A stretch of 64,000 nt of DNA from Sphingobacterium chungjuense (GCF_011316935.1 NZ_WLYS01000004.1:310001-374000), one strand, 5' to 3'; shown: positions 27,376 through 37,835, counted from the stretch's first letter. Notes: generated by a model not told the origin, from the sequence alone. A program made the numbers and translations.

Positions 27376-29754
27376 ATGATGAATACAGAAAATATCAAAA
27401 CCGCTTGGCGAAGACTGAAAAACAATAAGTTCTATACGGCCGTAAATGTATTGGGACTTGCTGTAAGTTTGGCTGCCGCAATGCTGATCATACTCTGGGT
27501 GCAGGATGAACGGAGCTTTGATAAATTTCATCACGATCATGAGCGGATTTACAAAGTTAGCTCGCACTTGGTGGGCGACGGCACGAAAAACGTGTGGTTA
27601 GGCTCTCCCAGCCCTGTTGCCAATTTGGCTAGAGAGAACACCAACGTAGAAATTGCATCGCGCATAACCTACGATGGAAATGCCACCTTAAGAAACGACA
27701 GCACGCACCTAAAAGTATCGAATATGCGCATACTGCATGCTGACGAAGAGTTCTTCTCCCTATTTAATTTTCCCTTACGCTCGGGACAGGTAAACACGCT
27801 CTTTCAACAACCAAAGAATGCTTTTCTCACACAATCTACAGCCATCAAACTATATGGAGATGAAAATGTAATCGGAGAAATCTTCCATTTTGACGACGAA
27901 CAGTTTACCGTGGTTGGTATTATAGAGGATTTCCCCCAAAATTCTTCCATTAAAGCCAATGTCATATTACCACTGAGCTATTATGCACAAAGATTTACCG
28001 AGTATGGCGGCAATGGGAACTGGAAAACCATTGACGAGGATCTGGGTAATTATGGTTTTTACACCTACATGAAGTTAAGTCCAACCGCATCTTCATCCGA
28101 TGTAACAAACTTTGTGAACAGCGCCTTTCTAAAAGCACGTAATGGTGCTCACTTTGTAGATTTCTCCTTAGATCGTCTCGAAGACCTCCATTTGATTTCC
28201 GCAGATGGCAATAAATCTGCTTTACATGTTGTCCAGGTATTTTCCATCATTGCGATACTACTTCTGGCTATTGGCGCTATTAATTATGTGAATCTAAGCA
28301 CGGCGAGATCAATGGAAAGTGCCAAAGGTATTGGTATTCGAAAAGTGATTGGTGCCAGCAAAAAACAGCTGTTTTTTTTATTTAGTACCGAGACTGTTGT
28401 TATCTTTTTCACGGCTATTCTTTTAGCGGTAGCCTTAGTATTCTTGTGCGTCCCAGCTTACAATGAAATTTCAGGAAAATCCTTATCCTTCGCTCTTGGA
28501 AATATGCAGGTCTGGCTGTTCATTAGTACTGCCATTGTCGTTACGTTATTGCTAGCTGCAATTTATCCTGCACTGCAGCTTTCATCTTTTCATGCCATCA
28601 GCGCGCTTAAAGGACAGTTAGGGAACCATTTTTCCAATCAGACACTTCGTAAGGCATTGGTTGTGTTTCAATTTTCCATCTCCATCACGCTCATCATCAG
28701 CACGCTCATCATCGGGAAGCAGTTACAATATATTCGCGAAATTAACTTGGGGTATGATCGCGAGCATGTGTTTACAGTTCCATTACCCTACGAGGCTGTT
28801 CAACATATCGATGCTATTCATCAAGAATTGGCCTCTGTATCTGCTATTCAGAGTACGTCTCTATCCGAGTTTTACAACTTGATGGATTACGGCAATGCCA
28901 CGGGCGACATTGAATGGTCGGGGAAACCGGCGTCAAGCAATATTATTGTAGCACGAGCACGCATCGATGAAAAGTTTATTCCGTTGATGGGGCTTGAGTT
29001 TGTAGAAGGAAATAATCTTTCTGGACTGCCTGCCGACTCTGCTGCCTTTGTTGTCAACGAAGAACTGGTGAAACAAATGGGCTTGCAGGCACCCTATGTC
29101 GGTACGGAAATGAGCTTACATAATATCCCAGGGAAAATAATCGGTGTATTAAAGAACTTCAATTTTAAATCATTGAAAGAAGAAGTCAGTCCAATCGTGC
29201 TGTGGACGCATGCATACAGTAGTACGCTTTATGTGAAGACCTCCGCAAACAAGACGGAGGAAGCTATCGCCGCCGTTGCAAAGGTTTATGAGAAATATCC
29301 ATCGGACTACGTGTTTAAATACAATTTCCTCGATAGCCAATTCGATGATTTGTACAAATCCGACAATCGGACGGGATTGCTGTTCAATATCTTTTCGGGC
29401 ATTGCTATTTTCATATCTGTACTCGGTCTTTTTGCGCTCACGACCTATGCGGCTCAGATCCGCATTAAAGAGATTGGCATCCGCAAAGTTCTTGGTGCAG
29501 ATGTATTGGGCATTGTGCATTTGTTGAGCAAAGACTTCATTCTATTGGTGCTGATTGCTATCACAATTGCTTGTCCGGTTGCTTGGTACCTGATGAACGA
29601 ATGGTTAAGTAGCTTCTCGTACCGCACATCGATTAGCATTTCCTTATTCGTGAGTGGCGGTGTGATCGCCGTGTTACTAGCGTATGTCACGATTGGGCTT
29701 CGCGCGATGCAGGCCGCATTGGCTAACCCTGTGAACAGTTTACGAGATGAATAG
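27376..29754 (+). CDS. FtsX/MacB-like ABC permease, copy 3
   Basis: 792 residues. N-terminal AWRRLKNNKFYTAVNVLGLAVSLAAAMLIILWVQDERSFDKFH, first FtsX block AINYVNLSTARSMESAKGIGIRKVIGASKKQ, second block LFALTTYAAQIRIKEIGIRKVLGADVL, tail ALANPVNSLRDE. Starts 42 bp after copy 2. The large periplasmic loops (about 45-275 and 450-665) are the most divergent parts among copies, consistent with different substrates or partners. Confidence 0.92.
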   Translation: MMNTENIKTAWRRLKNNKFYTAVNVLGLAVSLAAAMLIILWVQDERSFDKFHHDHERIYKVSSHLVGDGTKNVWLGSPSPVANLARENTNVEIASRITYDGNATLRNDSTHLKVSNMRILHADEEFFSLFNFPLRSGQVNTLFQQPKNAFLTQSTAIKLYGDENVIGEIFHFDDEQFTVVGIIEDFPQNSSIKANVILPLSYYAQRFTEYGGNGNWKTIDEDLGNYGFYTYMKLSPTASSSDVTNFVNSAFLKARNGAHFVDFSLDRLEDLHLISADGNKSALHVVQVFSIIAILLLAIGAINYVNLSTARSMESAKGIGIRKVIGASKKQLFFLFSTETVVIFFTAILLAVALVFLCVPAYNEISGKSLSFALGNMQVWLFISTAIVVTLLLAAIYPALQLSSFHAISALKGQLGNHFSNQTLRKALVVFQFSISITLIISTLIIGKQLQYIREINLGYDREHVFTVPLPYEAVQHIDAIHQELASVSAIQSTSLSEFYNLMDYGNATGDIEWSGKPASSNIIVARARIDEKFIPLMGLEFVEGNNLSGLPADSAAFVVNEELVKQMGLQAPYVGTEMSLHNIPGKIIGVLKNFNFKSLKEEVSPIVLWTHAYSSTLYVKTSANKTEEAIAAVAKVYEKYPSDYVFKYNFLDSQFDDLYKSDNRTGLLFNIFSGIAIFISVLGLFALTTYAAQIRIKEIGIRKVLGADVLGIVHLLSKDFILLVLIAITIACPVAWYLMNEWLSSFSYRTSISISLFVSGGVIAVLLAYVTIGLRAMQAALANPVNSLRDE

Positions 29755-29809
29755 GAGAAAAAAGAAGGTAAAATTGAAAAGTAAAAAGATCTCAATGGTC
29801 TAAATACTT

Positions 29810-29879
29810 AATACTAATATCTAAATACTCACATCTCAATACTCAATACTAATATCTAAATACTCACCTCTCAATACTA
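29810..29879. repeat. Tandem 2 x 35-bp AT-rich direct repeat between permeases 3 and 4
   Basis: Units 29810-29844 and 29845-29879 differ at two positions; the unit contains AATACTAATATCTAAATACT. Similar TCTAAATACT words occur in the 24.2 kb spacer before the first ATPase gene, so this is a small family of low-complexity spacer repeats inside the operon. No function is evident. Confidence 0.8.
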
Positions 29880-29899
29880 TAATCGAAACACAAAGTACT

Positions 29900-32305
29900 A
29901 TGATCAAGAACTATATAAAAATCGCTTGGAGAAATCTCCTCAAGAACAAGGGTTACTCCTCTATTAATATTCTTGGTCTAGCTATTGGCTTGGCATGTTG
30001 CTTATTGGTCGTGTTGTATATTCAAGACGAGCTTTCGTTCGACCATTATCATACAAATAAAGATCGCATTTATCGCGTGGTACACGATTGGAAGGAAAAG
30101 AATGGCACAGAAACACATCAAATTTGGGGAAATGCACCTGTTGGCGCGGCGCTAAAAGCAGACTTTCCAGAGATAGAAAAAGTCGTACAGTTTTCTGGCC
30201 AGATCTCCATCTTGCTGAAGCAAGGGGATAAAGCATTTCAGGAGGAAAATATTTTCTGTATGGACTCTACGGCGTTCGACGTATTCAGTTGGCAATTTAT
30301 TGCAGGCGATCCGAAAACCGCACTAACAGCACCATATTCTATCGTACTTACTGAAAAGCTCGCAAAGAAATACTTTGGAGATAGCAATCCAATCGGCCAA
30401 ACCGTAGAAGGCGGTGTGACCGGTGGTCGTGCTGCGCCGGGCATTTATACCGTTACTGCCGTGATCGAAGATCTTCCGTCAAATTCGCACTTCACCTTCG
30501 ACGCCTTACTTTCTATGAGTTCTTTCCGACAATCTTGGTCGGAGGTTTTTGAAGCGTGGGGCTATGTAGATTTCTACACCTATCTGCTTCTACCTGAAAA
30601 TTACGACATCAGTAAATTAGAGAAGCAGGTTCCCGATTTCATCGCGCGACATGATGCTTCTGAGGAAGGAAAATACAGTATTCACTTTGAGCCCATGCTG
30701 GGCGCCTATCTCAACTCCAAAGCAGATCGGCAGCCTGGACCAGTTGGCAACATGCAGAATATCTACATCTTCGCCGTCATCGGTGTCTTCATTTTATGTA
30801 TTGCCTGCGTCAATTTTATGAATCTCGCCACCTCGCGATCTATGGAGCGGGCAAAAGAAGTGGGCGTTCGCAAAGTAGTGGGCGCGAGCAAGAAAGACCT
30901 GATCATACAGTTCATGAGCGAATCCATACTGTTAGTGCTTTTCGCCAGTGTATTGGGTGTGGTACTGGTGCTGTGCTTATTTCCTTTTATGGAGATGTTT
31001 GCCGGTAAGCAGTTCATGATATCCACTTTATTCAACAGCACAATCCTCTTGCTTTTTGTGGGTATCGTGTTGACGACAGCACTTGTTGCAGCCAGCTATC
31101 CAGCTTTCGTATTGGCCAACTTCAAACCGGTCAAAGTATTTAAAGGATCTTCCAATGCGACATCCGAAAGTGTTTGGTTAAGAAAAGGGTTAGTTGTATT
31201 CCAATTCTCCTTGTCGATCGCGCTCATCGCTGGCACGTATATCGTCTTTTCGCAATTGGGTCACTTACAGAAAAAGGATCTCGGCTTCGAGAAAACGCAG
31301 ATGTTGAATGTTGATTTCAATTATGACAATCAAGTATTGCAGAATTTGGAAGCCATCAAGCACACTTTTGCGCAGCAGAAAGATGTCCTTTCGGTTTCCT
31401 CTTCGCGGAGTATACCCGGTTCCTATTTTCCAGATGCCGGCACACAGATCGAATTGCCCGACGGTGAAATGAAAGTCTTTATTCAAGCGATTTTCGAGGT
31501 AGATGTCGATTTTATCCCAAACTATGAAATTGAGATGGCTGCTGGTCGTGCCTATTCCAGAGAATTCCCAGTAGATACGATACATTCGTTAGTTGTTAAT
31601 GAAGCCGCTGCCAAACTCTGGGGCTATTCCGATCCCGAACAGATTATTGGTAAACGCTTTGCCCAATGGGGACGAGAAGGACAGGTCATCGGCGTGGTAA
31701 AAGACTTTAACTACTTGTCACTACACCAAAAGGTAGAACCACTGACGCTGCGTTTGGAGCCGCGTAGCAGTAAATTCATTACGCTGAAAATCCAAGATGC
31801 CGGCAATCCCGAAACACTCGAAAAATTAGCGGACATCTGGACTAGCGTAGCGCCACACCGTCCATTTCTCTATAGCTTCTTGGACGATAGCTTTAATCGC
31901 CAATATGAGGCCGACTATCGTTTTAGACGGCTCTTCTCCGCCTTCTCTGGCTTAGCGTTATTCATTGCTTCGCTCGGGTTACTCGGATTAGCCACTTACA
32001 CGGCTCAGCAACGTACCAAAGAGATTGGTGTACGCAAGGTACTCGGTGCCTCCACCTTTAATATCGTACGCTTGCTCTCCGTTGATTTCTTGCAGTTGGT
32101 GACTATCTCTATTTTCATTGCTGGCCCCTTTGCTTGGTGGGCGATGAACAAATGGTTAGAAGATTTCGCCTACCGTATTGAAATCCAATGGTGGATGTTT
32201 GCGATTGCTGGTTTAGTAGCTGTGATTGTAGCTCTGGTGACGGTAAGCTATCAAGCGATCCGAGCGGCACTAGCTAATCCGGTTAATAGCTTGAGAGATG
32301 AGTAA
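29900..32305 (+). CDS. FtsX/MacB-like ABC permease, copy 4
   Basis: 801 residues. N-terminal AWRNLLKNKGYSSINILGLAIGLACCLLVVLYIQDELSFDHYH, first FtsX block VNFMNLATSRSMERAKEVGVRKVVGASKKD, second block LLGLATYTAQQRTKEIGVRKVLGAS, tail ALANPVNSLRDE. Separated from copy 3 by a 145-bp spacer with the 35-bp repeats. Its last ~170 bp are nearly identical to those of copy 5, much closer than the rest of the genes, which suggests recombination between the two. Confidence 0.92.
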   Translation: MIKNYIKIAWRNLLKNKGYSSINILGLAIGLACCLLVVLYIQDELSFDHYHTNKDRIYRVVHDWKEKNGTETHQIWGNAPVGAALKADFPEIEKVVQFSGQISILLKQGDKAFQEENIFCMDSTAFDVFSWQFIAGDPKTALTAPYSIVLTEKLAKKYFGDSNPIGQTVEGGVTGGRAAPGIYTVTAVIEDLPSNSHFTFDALLSMSSFRQSWSEVFEAWGYVDFYTYLLLPENYDISKLEKQVPDFIARHDASEEGKYSIHFEPMLGAYLNSKADRQPGPVGNMQNIYIFAVIGVFILCIACVNFMNLATSRSMERAKEVGVRKVVGASKKDLIIQFMSESILLVLFASVLGVVLVLCLFPFMEMFAGKQFMISTLFNSTILLLFVGIVLTTALVAASYPAFVLANFKPVKVFKGSSNATSESVWLRKGLVVFQFSLSIALIAGTYIVFSQLGHLQKKDLGFEKTQMLNVDFNYDNQVLQNLEAIKHTFAQQKDVLSVSSSRSIPGSYFPDAGTQIELPDGEMKVFIQAIFEVDVDFIPNYEIEMAAGRAYSREFPVDTIHSLVVNEAAAKLWGYSDPEQIIGKRFAQWGREGQVIGVVKDFNYLSLHQKVEPLTLRLEPRSSKFITLKIQDAGNPETLEKLADIWTSVAPHRPFLYSFLDDSFNRQYEADYRFRRLFSAFSGLALFIASLGLLGLATYTAQQRTKEIGVRKVLGASTFNIVRLLSVDFLQLVTISIFIAGPFAWWAMNKWLEDFAYRIEIQWWMFAIAGLVAVIVALVTVSYQAIRAALANPVNSLRDE

Positions 32306-32325
32306 CCGATTGCATTAACCTTAAA

Positions 32326-34761
32326 ATGAAAAACATGACAAAACACGACATAAAAACAACGCTTAGATACCTGTGGAAGAACAGGCTATTTACCTCCCTC
32401 AACGTGGTTGGGCTTTCTATAGGCATCAGCGCCTGCTGGTTGGTGTTTAGTATTGTTCACTACGAATTTTCATTTGATAAGAAGACGCCTGAGGCAGATA
32501 ATATCTATCAAATTGTCACCCAAAACGAATATAAAGGCGAAAAGTCTGGATTCGCAGGAATAACGTTAGGCTTAGCTCCATTATTGGAAGAGCAAGCACT
32601 AGACGGAGTTCTTGTCGTCCCTATTTACCGCCAGTATTTTGAACGTCTGATAGTAACCCCGAAAGATGGTGAGGAAACAATTATTTTAGAGGAGCAGAGC
32701 GACATAATTGGTTCTCGAAAAAGTTATTTCGACATGTTGCCGTATGAATGGATCGCAGGAAATAAGCAAACAGCATTTCAGCATCCAAAGAGTATGGTAA
32801 TCACCGAGCGCAAAGCCAAAAGCTTATTCCCGAAAGACGATCCATCTACTCTATTGGGGCGCGTCATCATGGTCGATACCGTGCAGTTCGTGGTATCGGG
32901 AGTTGTAAAGAATCTGTCTTTTCCTAGTAGTTTTCAGGCGCAGATTTTTATGCCTATCCCGCATAAAGAATGGAGCGACGCCAACTGGCAAATGCTCAAC
33001 TCGGCACATTTGCTCTATGTAAAGACGAGCAATCCAAACTCTTTAGATCATTTGTTGAAAGTTGGACAAAAACGTTATCAGGAAATAGCGGGAGAAGAGG
33101 ATGCTAAGCTGGGATATACCACTGAATTCACAACAACCCCTCTCCTTGCAAAGCATTTCGAGCTTCAGTATGATGCCGATGGCTCAACTGTCAATAGAAA
33201 AGTGATGTATGGTCTGATCGCTATTGGAGGTTTTCTATTATTGTTAGCCTGTATCAATTACATCAACCTCAGTACAGCGCAAGTGCCACAGCGCGCCAAA
33301 GAAATTGGAATTCGTAAGACGCTGGGTGCTCTACCGACCGTATTGACATTCAAGTTTTTGGCAGAAACCTTTTGTATTTGTCTAGTTTCTTTGATTATAT
33401 CCTGGCCATTTGTTTCGCTTTTTCCCAAGCTCTATCCTGAATACATTCCAGAGAGTATGGAAATGTATAGTAACCCTTGGATTATTACAGCATTTCTAAT
33501 GGGACTAGTCGTCTTCATTACCATTTTCGCTAGCCTTTACCCCGCTTATTTGATCAATAAACTTCGTGCCATCGAAACCCTAAAAGGTAAAGTAGAAACA
33601 CGGATACAAGGCACGAGATTGACGCTACGTAAAGGTTTAATTGTCTTTCAATTTGTGATTGCACAATTTTTTATTGTGGGCGCTCTGATCATGTCTTATC
33701 AGCTCAATTTCACATTAAGCAAAGATTTAGGCTTCACACATGATGCCGTGGTGATGGTACGGATGCCGTATAAATCTTATCAAAATGCCGATGTGGACCC
33801 ATTCTTGTATAAAGAAGCTCTGGCTAAGTATCCCGGTATAAAACAAATCGCGCTTGGCCACGAGCCGCAAAGCCAAAATCACTGGGGCAACATCTATAAT
33901 TTCGCTGCCGATACGGGTAGCGTTCAACTTTCTACGCCTCGAAAGTATGTTGATCAAGATTTTGTAAGTCTCTATCAAATAGAATTGATCGCCGGACGTA
34001 ATTTACAGCAAACCGACACCATGCGCGACGTAGTGATTAATGAGACGACGGTAAAAACTTTGGGATTAAAATCTGCGGACGAAGCAATTGGAAAATTTCT
34101 TGTTCAAAGTAATCAAGTTGCTTTTCCGATTGTGGGTGTTGTTAAAGACTTTCATCAAAAATCATTACGTTCTAAGATAGAGCCTTTACTACTCGTATCA
34201 TCCAGTAAATCAAACGAGCTGCAAACATTTCACATCAAATTATCTTTCGATCGTACCAAATGGGAGAATACCTTCTCCATCATGGAGCAGGAATGGAAAA
34301 AACTATATCCTAATGCTCCTTTTGAATATGTGTTTGCAGATGAAAAAATCAAGAACTTATATGAGAAAGAGCATCGTACTACCAAGTTGATTGACTTAGC
34401 TACCGCTGTTACCATCTTGATAAGCTGTTTGGGTTTGTTTGGCTTGGCTACCTTGACCGCTTTTCAGCGCACCAAAGAGATTGGCATTCGTAAAGTATTG
34501 GGCGCTTCCGTTGCTGGAATAGTAGGTTTACTGTCGAAGGATTTCGTAAAAGTCGTACTGATTGCCATCCTGATTGCTTCGCCTATTGCTTGGTGGGCGA
34601 TGAACAAATGGTTAGAAGATTTCGCCTATCGTATTGAAATCCAATGGTGGATGTTTGCGATTGCTGGCGCAATGGCAATAGTCGTAGCTCTGGTGACAGT
34701 AAGTTATCAAGCGATCCGAGCGGCACTAGCCAATCCAGTAGATAGTTTGAGAGATGAGTAA
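32326..34761 (+). CDS. FtsX/MacB-like ABC permease, copy 5
   Basis: 811 residues. N-terminal TLRYLWKNRLFTSLNVVGLSIGISACWLVFSIVHYEFSFDKK, first FtsX block INYINLSTAQVPQRAKEIGIRKTLGALPT, second block LFGLATLTAFQRTKEIGIRKVLGAS, tail ALANPVDSLRDE. Lies 20 bp after copy 4. The first helix pair and first FtsX loop are the most divergent of the operon so far. Confidence 0.92.
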   Translation: MKNMTKHDIKTTLRYLWKNRLFTSLNVVGLSIGISACWLVFSIVHYEFSFDKKTPEADNIYQIVTQNEYKGEKSGFAGITLGLAPLLEEQALDGVLVVPIYRQYFERLIVTPKDGEETIILEEQSDIIGSRKSYFDMLPYEWIAGNKQTAFQHPKSMVITERKAKSLFPKDDPSTLLGRVIMVDTVQFVVSGVVKNLSFPSSFQAQIFMPIPHKEWSDANWQMLNSAHLLYVKTSNPNSLDHLLKVGQKRYQEIAGEEDAKLGYTTEFTTTPLLAKHFELQYDADGSTVNRKVMYGLIAIGGFLLLLACINYINLSTAQVPQRAKEIGIRKTLGALPTVLTFKFLAETFCICLVSLIISWPFVSLFPKLYPEYIPESMEMYSNPWIITAFLMGLVVFITIFASLYPAYLINKLRAIETLKGKVETRIQGTRLTLRKGLIVFQFVIAQFFIVGALIMSYQLNFTLSKDLGFTHDAVVMVRMPYKSYQNADVDPFLYKEALAKYPGIKQIALGHEPQSQNHWGNIYNFAADTGSVQLSTPRKYVDQDFVSLYQIELIAGRNLQQTDTMRDVVINETTVKTLGLKSADEAIGKFLVQSNQVAFPIVGVVKDFHQKSLRSKIEPLLLVSSSKSNELQTFHIKLSFDRTKWENTFSIMEQEWKKLYPNAPFEYVFADEKIKNLYEKEHRTTKLIDLATAVTILISCLGLFGLATLTAFQRTKEIGIRKVLGASVAGIVGLLSKDFVKVVLIAILIASPIAWWAMNKWLEDFAYRIEIQWWMFAIAGAMAIVVALVTVSYQAIRAALANPVDSLRDE

Positions 34762-34784
34762 CTAACCTTATAAAAGATGTAAAA

Positions 34785-37187
34785 ATGAGTGTAAATTATC
34801 TGAAGACTGCTTGGCGTAATTTCAAGAAAAACACCCTCTCCTCTGGACTGAATATTTTGGGATTGGCCATTGGGTTTGCTGGTTTTATTTTATCGTATCA
34901 ATATATCAATCGGGAAACGAGCTATGATACGTGGAATCCAAACATAGACAATATCTATCTAGTTGGATTGACTTACAATGGCGATTACACCGATCAGACG
35001 CCACCTTCATTGGCGCCATCGATCATTCAAGAATTTCCTGAGATTGTATTAGCAGGACGATCTATTCCGTATATGTACGGATCGTACCCGATATTTGGAA
35101 AGGAAACGGTTAATGTCAAAAATGCACTCATGGTAGATTCAGCAGCTGCCACCATCTTTCAGATGAAAACAGCCGATGGCAAACTGTTTACCGAGTTGGA
35201 CAAAACGGAAGGCACCATCGCTAATGAAGAGATTTCGGCACTGCTTTTTGCTCAAGATTCGCTTCCCACGGCGGACGCACCTATAGAATGGAAGGCACTA
35301 TCATTACAGCAGAGTTTTTACGAGACTTTTTACGGCATAGCAGAAGAGCGAAGGCCATCTGTTTTGTCTTACGACATGCTCCTCGTTAAACCCATTTACG
35401 ACGAGGTAGAAATAGGTAACCCATATACCTTTCAAACCTATATTCAGGTCAAACCAAACACCGATATCGCCGCATTAACTTCTAAAATAAGTCGCTATTA
35501 CGAACAAAACACGTCTCAACATCATCTGGTTAAATCTTCGGCTTTTGCAAACGGAAGCGTCTTTCTAGATCCGTTGAGCAAACTACATCTGCAGCCCAAG
35601 CATGGCTCCAATATGCCGTACATTACCATCTGGGTACTGGGCGGATTATCGTTGACTATTTTGATTTTGTCAGCGATCAACTTTACCAATTTGGTGATCG
35701 CACAATCCGAAAATCGTAGCAAAGAGATTGGCATCAAGAAGCTATTCGGCGTACGTAGACGTACTTTGATTTTGCAGTTTATGTTGGAAGTTTTTATCCA
35801 ATGTTTGTTGGCTGCTGGTGTAGCATGGTTTGTATTGGTGCTTTCGAGCAATGTATTACAGAAGTGGTTTAATGATGATATCTCTGAATATTTGTACCAC
35901 ATCAACACGCTAATTCAATTGGGTATAGCGATCTTACTTACGACAGCGATAGCTGGCATTTATCCGGCCGTATTCTTATCAGGATTTAAACCATTTGAAA
36001 TGTTGCGCGGCAATATGCAGACGGCTCATACGCGTATTGGGTTTCGTACCATACTACTTACTTTTCAATTTATTATCGCCAGCATTTTTATTTCGGGAAT
36101 TATCATTATCAATAACCAACTTGACTTTATGCGTTCTTCCGAACGCGGCTTCGAAACCGAACAAGTGATCAGTTTTAAAGGTATGTCACTCGTATACGAA
36201 ATAGGAAATAGTTGGAAAAATGATTTTCGAGATCGATTAGTAAATAGTGGTGCCATTACACATGTAGCAACAACTTCAAATAGTCCGGCCGAAGGACAGC
36301 TCCCAGTAAAAAAGCAATTCAGAAGTCCAAAGAAAACATCTGAAGTCGATTTGGTAGGTGTCGACTTAGATTATTTTGATTTATTGTCTATCCCGCTCGT
36401 TGCTGGTAGAAATAAACTGACCGATGTAGAATTCGAGCAGGATACGGTGAACCATTTTGCGGTGATTAATGAAAGTATGGCTAAAGCAATGGAAGTTGAT
36501 CAACCATTAGGGCAGAAAATAAGCGGTTGCGAAACGGAATTCACGATTATTGGTGTAGTCAAGGATTATAAAGCCTATGGTTTCGAAAGTAAAGTACCCC
36601 CAGCAGTATATAGTTTTAAGGATGAATGCGGCTACAGCTCGTATAAGCTAGATGTGTTGATCCGTACGGAAAAAGGCAAAACTAAAGAGGCTCTTGCAGC
36701 GATGGATCTAGAATGGAAGAAGAATCCTAATTCCGAAAGATTGCCACTCGATTACACTTTTATGGATAGCAACTACGCGAAGCTGCAAGCCAAGGAAGAG
36801 CAGTTGAAAAATGTATCGAGTGCATTTGGCACAATAGCCATTGTTATAGCAGCCTTGGGTTTGTTTAATCTTGCGGCCTATCACGTAACCTCAAAGCGAA
36901 AAGAGGTGAGCATTCGTAAAGTACTGGGAGCGAGCATACCACAATTATTTCTGTTACTTAACAAGCCATTTTTAAAAGTGTTTATCGTGGCCAATCTGGT
37001 GGCCGTACCCATCGGATATTTTTTGCTAAAACGTTGGTTAGAAAACTTTGCGTATCAGGTCAACCTAAGTCCATGGCCATTTATGATCTCTGCGGGAAGT
37101 TTGATTATTGTGATGCTGATTACCATTAGCATACAATCTGCGAAAGCAGCTTCCGCCAATCCAGTAGATAGCTTGAGAGATGAGTAA
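34785..37187 (+). CDS. FtsX/MacB-like ABC permease, copy 6
   Basis: 800 residues. N-terminal AWRNFKKNTLSSGLNILGLAIGFAGFILSYQYINRETSYDTWN, first FtsX block INFTNLVIAQSENRSKEIGIKKLFGVRRR, second block LFNLAAYHVTSKRKEVSIRKVLGASIPQ, tail SANPVDSLRDE. The second FtsX block departs most from the QRxKEIGIRKVLGAS consensus. Last gene of the first permease operon; a long stem follows that can terminate transcription from both sides. Confidence 0.92.
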   Translation: MSVNYLKTAWRNFKKNTLSSGLNILGLAIGFAGFILSYQYINRETSYDTWNPNIDNIYLVGLTYNGDYTDQTPPSLAPSIIQEFPEIVLAGRSIPYMYGSYPIFGKETVNVKNALMVDSAAATIFQMKTADGKLFTELDKTEGTIANEEISALLFAQDSLPTADAPIEWKALSLQQSFYETFYGIAEERRPSVLSYDMLLVKPIYDEVEIGNPYTFQTYIQVKPNTDIAALTSKISRYYEQNTSQHHLVKSSAFANGSVFLDPLSKLHLQPKHGSNMPYITIWVLGGLSLTILILSAINFTNLVIAQSENRSKEIGIKKLFGVRRRTLILQFMLEVFIQCLLAAGVAWFVLVLSSNVLQKWFNDDISEYLYHINTLIQLGIAILLTTAIAGIYPAVFLSGFKPFEMLRGNMQTAHTRIGFRTILLTFQFIIASIFISGIIIINNQLDFMRSSERGFETEQVISFKGMSLVYEIGNSWKNDFRDRLVNSGAITHVATTSNSPAEGQLPVKKQFRSPKKTSEVDLVGVDLDYFDLLSIPLVAGRNKLTDVEFEQDTVNHFAVINESMAKAMEVDQPLGQKISGCETEFTIIGVVKDYKAYGFESKVPPAVYSFKDECGYSSYKLDVLIRTEKGKTKEALAAMDLEWKKNPNSERLPLDYTFMDSNYAKLQAKEEQLKNVSSAFGTIAIVIAALGLFNLAAYHVTSKRKEVSIRKVLGASIPQLFLLLNKPFLKVFIVANLVAVPIGYFLLKRWLENFAYQVNLSPWPFMISAGSLIIVMLITISIQSAKAASANPVDSLRDE

Positions 37188-37193
37188 GGTTAA

Positions 37194-37240
37194 AATTCAT
37201 TTTTTTGAAAGATACGATTGCATCTTCAAAAAAATGAATT
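37194..37240. terminator. Bidirectional terminator between permease 6 and the lipoprotein gene
   Basis: A perfect 16-bp outer stem (AATTCATTTTTTTGAA and its complement) continues into an inner GAT/ATC pairing. It has seven T in one arm and seven A in the other and lies between two convergent stops. Confidence 0.8.
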
Positions 37241-37246
37241 ACTATA

Positions 37247-37639
37247 TTATAGATGTTTGCGTCGATTGAGTTGATAATCCTTCGAACGGTTTAAAATGGC
37301 ACGACGGAACGCAGCATCGGTTTCCCAATTTTCTCCCGGTCCCCACTCGAATAATTCATTGTTCACAAAATATGTCCAAATCGGACGCGCTTCCACCTGT
37401 TCGGTCAACGAATTTTGTTCACTACGCACATATTCTAGCACTTCTATAATGTCACCATTCTCCGCTGTATAAGCGGAAACAATCAAGCTTGGTCTTCCTA
37501 GTATAGCAACCATCTCTTCTCTAGTCATACCCAACCGTACATTAAACATATCCAATGCTAATTGTTGTTTATAAGTAGCGCAGCTGGACAATAGATAGAT
37601 ACCTAGCAATACGATAACGCTCAAATATATTTTTTTCAT
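37247..37639 (-). CDS. Small lipoprotein with a SmpA/OmlA (BamE)-like domain
   Basis: 130 residues with a lipobox LLSSC (Cys at about 19). FNVRLGMTREEMVAILGRPSLI is the typical start of the SmpA/OmlA fold used by BamE. The C-terminal half (PIWTYFVNNELFEWGPGENWE) is unrelated to anything I recognise. Probably an envelope lipoprotein. Convergent to the permease operon; no operon partner. Confidence 0.65.
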   Translation of the reverse strand: MKKIYLSVIVLLGIYLLSSCATYKQQLALDMFNVRLGMTREEMVAILGRPSLIVSAYTAENGDIIEVLEYVRSEQNSLTEQVEARPIWTYFVNNELFEWGPGENWETDAAFRRAILNRSKDYQLNRRKHL

Positions 37640-37822
37640 AGAGGTGTTAATTAGTTAAGAATTGGACGATGCAATTATCCAAAAGTATTAAGCGAAATAA
37701 AGATTAATTTTTGTTTTGGCAAAGGTAAAAAATTTGGACATACAAAGGAATTTAGATATCAACACAAAACATGGTTATACGGAACGGCACTTTCTGGGTT
37801 ATAAAATATCGCCGTGAAACGA

Positions 37823-37830
37823 TACCTTTG
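37823..37830 (+). promoter_or_regulatory. -7 box of the small cysteine-motif gene
   Basis: TACCTTTG is a perfect TAnnTTTG box ending 5 bp before the GTG at 37836. I find no clear -33. If used, the mRNA would start at or next to the GTG, or the true start is the ATG at 37860. Confidence 0.4.
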
Positions 37831-37835
37831 TAGTC

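Noticed and set aside
29810..29879. CRISPR-like array
   Set aside because: Only two directly adjacent units without spacers and no cas genes; a simple tandem duplication.
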